Assembly (NCBI GenBank): GCA_021786215.1
Contig: JAJYNT010000074.1
Coordinates: forward strand, 1 to 9,435
Direction of reading: 5' to 3'
Length of the DNA: 9,435 nucleotides
From: Chloroflexota bacterium
GTDB lineage: Bacteria > Chloroflexota > UBA6077
The position numbers were made by a program, and so were the translations under genes. Numbering within the stretch: the first letter of the stretch is position 1; each line of letters opens with the position of its first letter. Under the pieces are notes generated by a model that was not told the origin of the DNA, ran no database searches, and saw only the letters and a list, made by a program, of their open reading frames with translations. This document shows positions 1 to 5,920 of the stretch, piece after piece.

Positions 1-54
1 CAGAGTTCTTCCGGGACGCGCCACTGTTCGCCAACCGCTGCGTGCTCTGCCATG
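1..54 (-). CDS. 5' end of a gene leaving the window, possibly an IS5-type transposase (partial)
   Basis: Reading the minus strand from base 54, an ATG preceded by a strong GGAGGTG ribosome-binding site (spacing about 5 nt) opens a frame that stays open to the window edge and reads MAEHAAVGEQWRVPEEL. The next two bases (TG) allow a Trp. The pattern 'W-x-VPEEL(W)' close to the N-terminus is how many IS5-family transposases begin, normally followed by '..I.PLLP', which here would lie outside the window. Start and ribosome-binding site are seen directly. The transposase identity is an inference from about 17 residues and could be wrong; any protein with a similar N-terminus would fit. Only the first 18 codons are present. 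Confidence 0.45.
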
Positions 55-116
55 GTACACCTCCGTTCGTTCTGGCAGACACGCTGCAAATACCGTTCCG
101 GTTATCGGATAGGCTC
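1..116 (-). mobile_element. possible right end of an insertion sequence
   Basis: If the partial gene at the left edge is a transposase, its upstream terminal repeat should lie shortly before its start. Read on the minus strand, bases 116 to 98 give GAGCCTATCCGATAACCGG, about 45 bases upstream of the start codon, which looks like an IS terminus. Just outside are two copies of TAAG (117-120 and 121-124) in a context containing CTAA, compatible with the short YTAR target of IS5-type elements. The other end is not in the window, so neither terminal repeat nor target duplication can be confirmed. Confidence 0.3.
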
Positions 117-147
117 TAAGTAAGTAGCAGATAGTCCCTGGGGATGT

Positions 148-172
148 CCAGAAGGGGCGAAGCCCCTTCTGG
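148..172. terminator. perfect 11-bp hairpin with GAA loop
   Basis: CCAGAAGGGGC (148-158) pairs perfectly with 162-172 around a GAA loop. On the minus strand it is the second of two hairpins downstream of the lyase operon, which stops at 244. There is no T-run after it on either strand, so it is either a weak or Rho-assisted terminator, an RNA 3'-end stabiliser, or a copy of a dispersed palindromic repeat. Confidence 0.5.
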
Positions 173-177
173 CGGGG

Positions 178-217
178 TCTGGGGAGTGACGGTAGCGAGC
201 GAAGCGTCACTCCCAGA
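178..217. terminator. hairpin directly downstream of the lyase operon
   Basis: GGGAGTGACG (182-191) pairs with CGTCACTCCC (205-214). Past a single bulged G the stem extends by three more pairs (178-180 with 215-217). The 13-nt loop reads GTAGCGAGCGAAG. It lies 27 bases beyond the stop codon of the large lyase subunit on the minus strand and is the best candidate for the operon's 3' end. There is no clear T-tract. The tandem arrangement with the neighbouring hairpin would also suit a REP-like repeat. Confidence 0.5.
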
Positions 218-243
218 ACTATCAAAGACTTCCTGATACCTAC

Positions 244-1431
244 CTAGAACACCGGTTCCTGCAGGTAGATCTGGACCGGATCCACGTATGTCAGGGTCTC
301 GCTCTTGGCCAGGGTCCCCGAGGCCACGTCTATAACGGTGCGGTAGAAACGCTCTCCGGCCTCCTCGGGCGTCTCGGAGCCCTCGATGACGGTGCCCGAG
401 TAGAAGTCGACGCTGTCCCTCGCCGTGGCGTAGGTCTTGGGGTTAGCCGTGGCCCACAGGAAAGGAGCGACCACCGATGGGGAGCCTTCCAGCAGGGTTC
501 GACCGGCCACCCCACCCCCTCCCAGCTGGAAAATGACCAGGTTGGCCCCGGAGGCCGCGTATCCGGCGAAGATGGAGAGGTGGCCCATCCAGTTGTCGAC
601 GAAGTAGAGTCCTTTCTTCGCGGGACGCTCGGCGTACTTCAAGATCCCCTGGATCTGCGCGGTGCCAGCCTTGTGGATAGCTCCCAGGCTCTTCTCCTCC
701 AGGGAGCTCAGTCCACCCTTGATGTTGGCGGGAACCGGGTTGACGCTGCGAATGTCCTGCCCCGTGGCCTTGGCTCTCTCCTCCTGAACCCGCGCCGCCT
801 CCAGGATCGCCTGCCCCACCTCGGGGGTAGCAGCTCGACGAGCCAGGGTCTGCTCGGCCCCGATGATCTCTGTGGTCTCTCCAAACATCGCCGTGCCGCC
901 TGCCGCCGCGACCTTGTCGTAGAGATAGCCCACAGCGGGGTTGCCGGCCAGGCCGGAGGTGGTGTCGGAATAGCCGCACTTGACCCCCAGGCAGAGATGC
1001 TCGTCGCCCACCGGCTCGCGGCGTAGCTTCGATGCATCGTATACCAACTCCCTGGCCAACTGTATTCCCTTCACTATGGCGCCGTAGGTGCCGCCCTCTT
1101 TCGCGGGGTCCAGCAGCTCAACTCGCTTTCCGCTGGAGGCGATCTCGTCGGCCAGGCGCTCGGCCGCCAGCTCGGGGTAGCCCACGCCGGGGCTCGCCGC
1201 GTGCAGTATCACCGAGGCAACGTTGGGGTTTCGCCCCAGGCCGATCAGCACCCGGGCGATGGTCTCCCGATCGTTGGCCGTTCGGCCGGAGCCGTGATCC
1301 GAACTGGCGAAGCTTCGGGTGCCGGTCACGAAGTCGCAGATGCTCTTGGAGATGATGCCCTGGGGGATCACCAGGACATGGTTACGCGTTCCAACGGTTC
1401 CATCGGGTCGAACGTATCCGAAGAAGGTCAT
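244..1431 (-). CDS. UxaA/SuyB-family lyase, large subunit
   Basis: This 395-residue protein belongs to the altronate/galactarate dehydratase and (R)-sulfolactate sulfo-lyase family, cytoplasmic metal-dependent lyases that remove water or sulfite from a hydroxy acid. Family marks: the N-terminal GYVRPDGTVGTRNHVLVIP (5-23), KCGYSDTTSGLAGNPAVG (151-168) with the metal-site type Cys152, FGETTEIIGAE (183-193), GGLSSLEEKSLG (239-250), and a C-terminal part with ANLVIFQLGGGGVAG (296-310) and a DFYSGTVIEG end (342-351). The length of about 390 matches the stand-alone large subunit of split enzymes. The start overlaps the stop of the small-subunit gene by ATGA, implying translational coupling. Altronate dehydratases typically have CGGSD followed by an aromatic-Ser-Gly; the CGYSDTTSG version suggests another substrate. 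Sulfolactate (SuyB) is one option; a sugar acid is equally possible. The family is firm, the substrate is not. Confidence 0.88.
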   Translation of the reverse strand: MTFFGYVRPDGTVGTRNHVLVIPQGIISKSICDFVTGTRSFASSDHGSGRTANDRETIARVLIGLGRNPNVASVILHAASPGVGYPELAAERLADEIASSGKRVELLDPAKEGGTYGAIVKGIQLARELVYDASKLRREPVGDEHLCLGVKCGYSDTTSGLAGNPAVGYLYDKVAAAGGTAMFGETTEIIGAEQTLARRAATPEVGQAILEAARVQEERAKATGQDIRSVNPVPANIKGGLSSLEEKSLGAIHKAGTAQIQGILKYAERPAKKGLYFVDNWMGHLSIFAGYAASGANLVIFQLGGGGVAGRTLLEGSPSVVAPFLWATANPKTYATARDSVDFYSGTVIEGSETPEEAGERFYRTVIDVASGTLAKSETLTYVDPVQIYLQEPVF

Positions 1432-1736
1432 CGCTTAGCGCTCCTTTCCAGGTCACCTCGACCCCGTGTGCCTTCCAGGTTGTGGACGTGGACCATCGTC
1501 CCTTTCCTGATGGGGGAGCTGGCCTTGCCGATTGCCTCGCCGTACTTTCGAATGATCTCCCCTTGAGGGATCTCCTGGATGGCGATCTTGAAGCCGAAAG
1601 GGATGGTCTCGACAGCCTGAAGGGTGAGGGTTTCCTTGCCGACGGGGATTGCTACCTCTTCCCCGGGTTCGATCTCCTCCACCGCCGTGGCTACATTGTC
1701 GGAAGGGTGCATGATCAGCGCTCGTTTGCCTGGCAT
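1428..1736 (-). CDS. UxaA/SuyA-family lyase, small SAF-domain subunit
   Basis: This 102-residue protein is a single SAF domain, the partner of the large subunit encoded just downstream. Diagnostic stretches are ALIMHPSDNVATAVEEIEPG (6-25), IPFGFKIAIQEIPQGE (45-60), IRKYGEAIGKA (62-72), and MVHVHNL (81-87) with the RGRGD tail (91-95). The His in HPSDN and the HVH pair are conserved in the family. At residue 48 a Phe stands where altronate and galactarate dehydratases usually have His (GHK). The ATG at 1736 is chosen because a strong AAAGGAGGGAGG lies 9 bases upstream. A longer frame from a TTG at 1805 exists, but its extra 23 residues do not look like family sequence and would begin upstream of the predicted transcription start. 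Overlap of four bases (ATGA) with the next gene makes a two-gene operon. Confidence 0.85.
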   Translation of the reverse strand: MPGKRALIMHPSDNVATAVEEIEPGEEVAIPVGKETLTLQAVETIPFGFKIAIQEIPQGEIIRKYGEAIGKASSPIRKGTMVHVHNLEGTRGRGDLERSAKR

Positions 1737-1745
1737 CGGAGTATG

Positions 1746-1757
1746 CCTCCCTCCTTT
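1746..1757 (-). promoter_or_regulatory. Shine-Dalgarno site fixing the small-subunit start
   Basis: On the minus strand this reads AAAGGAGGGAGG, a very strong ribosome-binding sequence ending 9 bases before the ATG at 1736. It argues against the upstream in-frame TTG at 1805 as the true start. Confidence 0.7.
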
Positions 1758-1775
1758 GGTGATGTTGCGGAGGAC

Positions 1776-1805
1776 AGTATAAGGCCATGACCCCTTTTCG
1801 CCCAA
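1776..1805 (-). promoter_or_regulatory. candidate sigma-70 promoter for the lyase operon
   Basis: On the minus strand TATACT (1781-1776, five of six to TATAAT) stands 18 bases downstream of TTGGGC (1805-1800, three of six to TTGACA). The predicted start near 1769 gives a short leader of about 33 nt containing the strong ribosome-binding site. The -35 is weak, which would suit an activated promoter. This is a pattern match only. Confidence 0.4.
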
Positions 1806-1927
1806 CCATGGGGAGAGGCGCGATGAGCCTGAAGAGAGCTGCCGAAGCCTGCCCGCAGCTTCGAGACCTGCCCGTCAGGGTTATCCCTGATTTTGTGAAA
1901 GTTGGGGCGAGAATCGGCCGAAAACGC

Positions 1928-1956
1928 TTGACAGGGACCCCTTTGTGCACTAAAGT
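1928..1956 (+). promoter_or_regulatory. sigma-70 promoter for the oxidoreductase gene
   Basis: A perfect TTGACA (1928-1933) is followed, after an optimal 17-base spacer, by TAAAGT (1951-1956, four of six to TATAAT). The start would be near 1963, giving a leader of about 137 nt before the ATG at 2101. The spacer contains TTGTGCA, a half-site of the palindrome found at the regulator gene's own promoter, which suggests control by that regulator. Confidence 0.6.
1943..1949 (+). promoter_or_regulatory. possible regulator half-site inside the promoter spacer
   Basis: TTGTGCA here is identical to one arm of the perfect palindrome at 6131-6149. It lies between the -35 and -10 boxes, where a bound protein would affect polymerase directly. 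There is no clean second arm, only a degenerate AAAGTACG to its right. A 7-mer is expected about once by chance in a window this size on both strands, so position rather than rarity is the argument. Confidence 0.3.
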
Positions 1957-2100
1957 ACGATGCCGTACGGGGGTAAGGTATACCCTGTGGAAGGTGGGTG
2001 CTGACGGCTGGTATCCACCCGGGTCGCGGCGCCGTTGTCCGCGGACGGTTGTGTGGTCAACCGACTTGCTTTGTAGCCGAAGAGGGGGGAATTCAATATC

Positions 2101-5100
2101 ATGGACGCACTGGTGACGGCCGATCTGAAAGGACGTTTCGGAGATCGAGTGACCTTCGACAAGGCCGAGCGTCTCATCTACGGGCATGACGTGGCGAGTC
2201 TGCCCGAGGCCGTGGAAATGCTGATCGACAATGTCCCGGAGGCTGTGGTTCAGCCTCGCTCTGTGGAAGAGGTGCAGTTCCTGGTCAATCTCTCCAGGAA
2301 GCACTCGATTCCTCTGGTTCCTCGGGGTGCCGCCACCACCGGTTACGGCGGTGCGGTGCCGGCAAAGGGCGGCATCGTTGTCGATATGTCCTGGATGAAG
2401 CGGGTACTGGACATCGATACCTTGAGCGGAACGGTCACCGTGGAGCCCGGTGTAGTTTGGGGCAGACTCGAGGATGAGTTGATCCGCCACGGGCAAATGC
2501 TGAGACTCTACCCCACCAGCGCCCCTGGCTCGACCGTGGCCGGCTGGGTGGCCGAGGGCGGCGCCGGCATTGGGAGCTACGAGTACGGTTTCATCGGGCA
2601 GAACCTCACCTCTATTACCATCGTGACGCCCGAGGGCGAACTCCGAAAGTTGACGGGCGCGGACCTTGAACTGGCCAACCGGGCGGAGGGTATCACCGGC
2701 TTCATCGTCGAGGTCACCCTGCTCACCCGACCCCTTGAGGATCAGAACATCCTGGCCGCTGCCTTCGCTAGGCTGGAGGATCTCTCGGCGGCCATGGCAG
2801 ATATCAAGAAGCAGGGGCTGCCGTTGTGGCACGTTTCCGTCTCTACGGCGGAGTTCGTGCGCAGCAAAGAGGAGGCGTTGGCCCTCGGCCAGAACGGTAA
2901 CGGCCATGGCAACGGCCACGGAACGGTGGGACATACCGTGGCTGTTCCCAAGGGCCGGCATCTGGCCACCCTCGTCTATCCGGCCTCTCGATCAGGAGCG
3001 GTGGACGAGCGACTTGCCGCGATCCTGAAGGCTCACGGGGCGGAGATTCAATCCGACCAGGTGGCCAACCATGAGTGGGCCGAGCGTTTTTACCCAATGC
3101 GGATGAAGCGGCTGGGGCCTTCCCTGGTTCCCAGCGAGGGGATACTGCCTGTTTCGAGCCTTCCGAAGGTCGTGGCCGAGGCCTCCCGGAAGCTGCAGGG
3201 GATCGCCATCGAGGGCCATCTGGTAGGTCCCGATGAGATCACCCTCCTCTGCTTCCTCCTCGAGGACGAGCGAACCGGATCGTACATGATCGGCTTCAGC
3301 AAGTCGCTCACCATGCTGGGCATCATTGAGAGGAACGGCGGACGTCCCTACTCAGTCGGCCTCTACTTCACCGATCAGGCGGAGTCGGCCCTGGGCAAGG
3401 ACAAGATATCGCGGATTTCCGCCTACAAGAAGCAGCACGACCCGAATAACCTGATGAACCCGGGCAAGATCCTCTCTGACACCGGAAACCCCGTTATGAT
3501 CCGAACGGCTATGGCGGCGGCCAAGGTGGCCGAGCCGGTAATGGGTTTGGCAGAGAAGCTGCTGGGCGATAGGGTCCACGTGAAGAAGAACCTGGCCGAG
3601 AACTTGGCCTTCGATGCCTTTGCCTGTGCCCAGTGCGGTTACTGCCGGGACGTCTGCACACTCTACAACGGCAAGTTCTGGGAGAGCTCCTCGCCCAGGG
3701 GTAAATGGTTCTTCCTGAGGAAGTACGCCCAGGGCAAGGTGGAGTTCGACCAGAAGATGGTGGACAACTTCCTCCAGTGCACCACCTGCAAGCGGTGTGA
3801 CGCGGTGTGCCAGGTGAACATCCCCATCCAGGGGCGCTGGGACGACATGCGCAAGTTGCTGGTGTACGAGCAGCATCACCAGACCTTCCCGGCCTTCGAG
3901 ATGATGGGGGCCAGCTTCGAGTCTGAGCTGAACATCTGGGCCGCCGAGCGCAAGGAGCGGGATGCCTGGTTCCCGAAGGACGCCACCTACGAGGAGAAGG
4001 CGGAGATCGGCTACTGGGCGGGCTGCACCGCCTCGTTCGTGGAGTCGGACATCGCCGAGAATGCCGTCCACATCCTGAAGGAGGGCGGGGTCAAGTTCAC
4101 CTACCTGGCCAAGGACGAGGCTTGCTGCGGGGTGCCGTTCCTGACGGCTGGGAAGGTCGAAGACTTCGAGATGGCGATGCGCCATAACGTGGAGCAGTTG
4201 AAGGCCCACGGGGTCAAGAAGCTCGTGATCTCCTGCCCAGGCTGCTGGGTCGCCTTCAACCACTACTACCGCCACTGGGCGCCCGAGTTCGGAATCGACT
4301 ACGAGCTCGAGCCGGTCCATATCAGCGAGATCACGGCCGGCCTGATCAAGGATGGCAAGCTCCACTTCAAGAAGGAGATCCCTCAGAAGCTGACCTGGCA
4401 TGACCCCTGTCACATCGGCCGCCACGGCGGCATCTTCGAGGCCCCCAGGGAGGTGATAAAGGCGATACCGGGTGTGGAGTACCAGGATATGGCCCACAAC
4501 CGGGAGAACGGGTTGTGCTGCGGAAGCGTGCTCACCCGGATCAGCGATCCTGTGGTGTCCAACCGGATCGCGCATGACCGCGTTGCCGAAGGGATCGATA
4601 TCGGTGCTGATGCCATTCTGACCACCTGCCCCTGCTGCGAGGTGCAGTTGCGGGTGGGCGCAAAGAAGAACGGCCAGGATATCCCGATCCTGGACTTCAC
4701 CGACGTGGTGGCGGATGCCCTGGGCTACGAGGTGAAGGACTCGCGCGACAACGTCCAGTACATGTGGGGCGTTTTCGAGAAGGCTATCGCCGCCATGACC
4801 GTCGAGGGCATGGTGGAGATGATGGGGCAAATGATGCCCGAGATGATGCAGGCGATGCCCGGCGCGATGCAGAAGGCCATGGATGGTGTGGCGTCGATGC
4901 CCGGCGTCATTCAGGAGCCCGCCCTGGCGGCGATGGAGAAGATGATGCCCAGCATGATGCCCTCCATGCTACCGGGGATGATGCCGAAGCTGATGCCCAA
5001 GGTGCTCGACCTGATGAAGCAGCTGATCCCCGACATGCCCCCGGCGATGGAGGAGATGCTGCCCGACTTGATGCCCAAGGTGATGGCGAAGATCATGCCG

Positions 5101-5169
5101 CCGATGGTTCCCGAAGCGGCGCCAAAGATCGCACCCATCATGACCAACTATCTGCGGAACAAGAGGTAG
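2101..5169 (+). CDS. fused FAD oxidase / Fe-S / CCG-domain oxidoreductase with Met-rich tail
   Basis: This 1022-residue enzyme would oxidise a substrate at FAD and pass electrons through Fe-S clusters to an unknown acceptor. Domains: FAD_binding_4 (about 48-210; PRGAATTGYGGAVP 74-87, APGSTVAGWVAEGGAG 141-156); oxidase C-terminal domain (about 215-457, ending DPNNLMNPGKIL); two [4Fe-4S] motifs (Cys509/512/515/519 and 560/563/566/570); two complete HdrB/HdrD-type CCG domains (Cys642, 675-676, 712, 715; and Cys770, 806-807, 843, 846). The order resembles GlcD plus GlcF in one chain, as in E. coli YdiJ. Oddities: the usual GDGNLH reads GPDEITL after His373, and the EHG motif is replaced by GGRPYSVG (413-420); a Gly/Asn/His insert lies at 264-278; and residues 891-1022 contain 30 Met and 19 Pro. 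No signal peptide is seen, so it is probably cytoplasmic. Start: ATG after a G-rich site, AGAGGGGGG. The architecture is firm, the substrate unknown. Confidence 0.9.
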   Translation: MDALVTADLKGRFGDRVTFDKAERLIYGHDVASLPEAVEMLIDNVPEAVVQPRSVEEVQFLVNLSRKHSIPLVPRGAATTGYGGAVPAKGGIVVDMSWMKRVLDIDTLSGTVTVEPGVVWGRLEDELIRHGQMLRLYPTSAPGSTVAGWVAEGGAGIGSYEYGFIGQNLTSITIVTPEGELRKLTGADLELANRAEGITGFIVEVTLLTRPLEDQNILAAAFARLEDLSAAMADIKKQGLPLWHVSVSTAEFVRSKEEALALGQNGNGHGNGHGTVGHTVAVPKGRHLATLVYPASRSGAVDERLAAILKAHGAEIQSDQVANHEWAERFYPMRMKRLGPSLVPSEGILPVSSLPKVVAEASRKLQGIAIEGHLVGPDEITLLCFLLEDERTGSYMIGFSKSLTMLGIIERNGGRPYSVGLYFTDQAESALGKDKISRISAYKKQHDPNNLMNPGKILSDTGNPVMIRTAMAAAKVAEPVMGLAEKLLGDRVHVKKNLAENLAFDAFACAQCGYCRDVCTLYNGKFWESSSPRGKWFFLRKYAQGKVEFDQKMVDNFLQCTTCKRCDAVCQVNIPIQGRWDDMRKLLVYEQHHQTFPAFEMMGASFESELNIWAAERKERDAWFPKDATYEEKAEIGYWAGCTASFVESDIAENAVHILKEGGVKFTYLAKDEACCGVPFLTAGKVEDFEMAMRHNVEQLKAHGVKKLVISCPGCWVAFNHYYRHWAPEFGIDYELEPVHISEITAGLIKDGKLHFKKEIPQKLTWHDPCHIGRHGGIFEAPREVIKAIPGVEYQDMAHNRENGLCCGSVLTRISDPVVSNRIAHDRVAEGIDIGADAILTTCPCCEVQLRVGAKKNGQDIPILDFTDVVADALGYEVKDSRDNVQYMWGVFEKAIAAMTVEGMVEMMGQMMPEMMQAMPGAMQKAMDGVASMPGVIQEPALAAMEKMMPSMMPSMLPGMMPKLMPKVLDLMKQLIPDMPPAMEEMLPDLMPKVMAKIMPPMVPEAAPKIAPIMTNYLRNKR

Positions 5170-5229
5170 TCCGAGTCTCACTCTCCCAATTGAGGTGAGG
5201 GCGGGTAGCCTGATCAGCAACAGTCGCCT

Positions 5230-5272
5230 CGCAGTGCAGCGACAGGGTGAGGAGCCCTGTCGCTGCACTGCG
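5230..5272. terminator. perfect 18-bp stem after the oxidoreductase gene
   Basis: Bases 5230-5247 pair perfectly with 5255-5272 around a 7-nt loop (TGAGGAG), 60 bases beyond the oxidoreductase stop codon. The stem is long and GC-rich, but no T-run follows. It most likely ends or stabilises the upstream transcript. Confidence 0.6.
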
Positions 5273-5319
5273 TCCACCACATTGTCCCCCGGCCTCGGAC
5301 AGTGCGCTCCTGCACCGGT

Positions 5320-5345
5320 TTATCCATAGCTTGAATAATATGGTA
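5320..5345 (+). promoter_or_regulatory. AT-rich patch, possible promoter of the small membrane gene
   Basis: This is the only AT-rich stretch between the upstream hairpin and the small membrane protein gene. It contains TTGAAT (5331-5336) and TAATAT (5336-5341), but no pair of boxes with correct spacing stands out. It is offered only as the likeliest promoter area, since the hairpin at 5230-5272 separates this gene from the one before. Confidence 0.2.
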
Positions 5346-5436
5346 TCAGGTGTAACTAGGCATTGGACTTATCGGAGCGATCGTGGCATCATCAGCCTGC
5401 AACCAAGAGAGGTTGTGTAGATCAAGGAGGACTACG

Positions 5437-5763
5437 ATGAACGGATATCCTTACGGCGACCAGAAGAACTTATTCTACGAGAATCCTGAACTCTCTCGCG
5501 GTGATCTCATCGTTCTGGGCCTAGTGCTTTCTTTCTTCACTGCGGTCCTAGCGGGCGGTCTCAGCCAGACAAACGGTCTCGGCGACCTGCTGTTCAAGGT
5601 GGTGATTACCGTAGTGGTTGGTGTTGCCGCTCTAGCTTCTTTCCGCGGCGCGCTACTCTGGGGCAGTGCCTCCGGTCGGACCAAGGAGGCTGTCTCCGGC
5701 GTGTCGCGGCCGGATCGAGCATATGAGCTCGACATCTTCAACCATCAGCACAAGGCTGCGTAG
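5437..5763 (+). CDS. small two-helix membrane protein of unknown function
   Basis: The 108-residue protein begins at an ATG preceded by a near-ideal AAGGAGG (5424-5430) with a 6-base spacer. An in-frame upstream GTG at 5383 would add 18 Cys/Arg-rich residues and has no such site, so it is not used. Two hydrophobic segments are clear: about residues 23-43 (DLIVLGLVLSFFTAVLAGGLS) and about 50-75 (LLFKVVITVVVGVAALASFRG...). A polar Tyr/Asn-rich N-terminus and a polar C-terminal tail of about 30 residues flank them. I recognise no family. It sits 267 bases after the Fe-S oxidoreductase, separated by a hairpin, so co-transcription is uncertain. A membrane partner for that soluble enzyme is conceivable but unproven. 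Confidence 0.7.
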   Translation: MNGYPYGDQKNLFYENPELSRGDLIVLGLVLSFFTAVLAGGLSQTNGLGDLLFKVVITVVVGVAALASFRGALLWGSASGRTKEAVSGVSRPDRAYELDIFNHQHKAA

Positions 5764-5790
5764 CAGGCAGCCTTAACTAGAGAACCACGT

Positions 5791-5850
5791 CGTGGGGTGG
5801 AGCCCCAGGCAACACATAGCGAGACCCCGGGCCGAAGGCTCCACCCCACG
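5791..5850 (+). terminator. 14-bp stem with 32-nt loop followed by T-run
   Basis: CGTGGGGTGGAGCC (5791-5804) pairs perfectly with 5837-5850, and CTTTTCC follows at once. It lies 27 bases after the stop of the small membrane protein, so an intrinsic terminator is the simplest reading. The 32-base loop is unusually long and itself contains CCCCGGGCC. Confidence 0.5.
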
Positions 5851-5920
5851 CTTTTCCGAGCTCCCCAGCAGCCTCTCCGCTCTCCTCTTTTCATCTCGAT
5901 CGGTTTGCCCTCCCTCGCAG

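Larger units (their letters stand above)
1737..2100. other. divergent intergenic region between lyase operon and oxidoreductase
   Basis: This 364-base region holds both back-to-back promoters listed separately. Between them is a small hairpin TCAGGG-TTAT-CCCTGA (1875-1890) followed by TTTT, which could be an operator or a weak terminator. Downstream of the plus-strand promoter the leader of roughly 137 nt contains several short palindromes: GTACG/CGTAC (1955-1968), GGGTA/TACCC (1971-1985), GTCCGCGGAC (2037-2046) and CGGTTG/CAACCG (2046-2063). I do not recognise a riboswitch class. No convincing gene is seen here. Confidence 0.55.

Noticed and set aside
1787..2116. Plus-strand frame in the divergent region, with an internal ATG at 1823 after GGGGAGAGG
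   Set aside because: The product is Arg/Trp-rich without family resemblance. It spans the predicted promoter and overlaps the oxidoreductase start, so a real gene is unlikely although the ribosome-binding site is fair.
1453..2961. Long minus-strand open frame of about 500 codons
   Set aside because: It crosses the divergent promoters, the small lyase subunit and the FAD domain. It encodes no recognisable motif and is explained by GC-rich codon bias of the genes on the opposite strand or other frame.
3607..3657. Considered splitting the fusion into separate glcD-like and glcF-like genes
   Set aside because: The frame is continuous through the domain junction, with no stop, ribosome-binding site or internal start needed. 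Single-chain fusions of this order are known.
3352..4830. Minus-strand open frame of 492 codons opposite the Fe-S/CCG part
   Set aside because: Antisense mirror of a strongly supported gene. The translation is rich in His, Leu and Val with no family features, and there is no plausible ribosome-binding site.
4764..5198. Plus-strand frame overlapping the Met-rich tail (Asp/Arg/Gly-rich translation)
   Set aside because: This is the +1 reading of the repetitive ATG/CCC-rich sequence. The Met-rich reading is continuous with the supported enzyme, so a frameshift is not needed to explain it.
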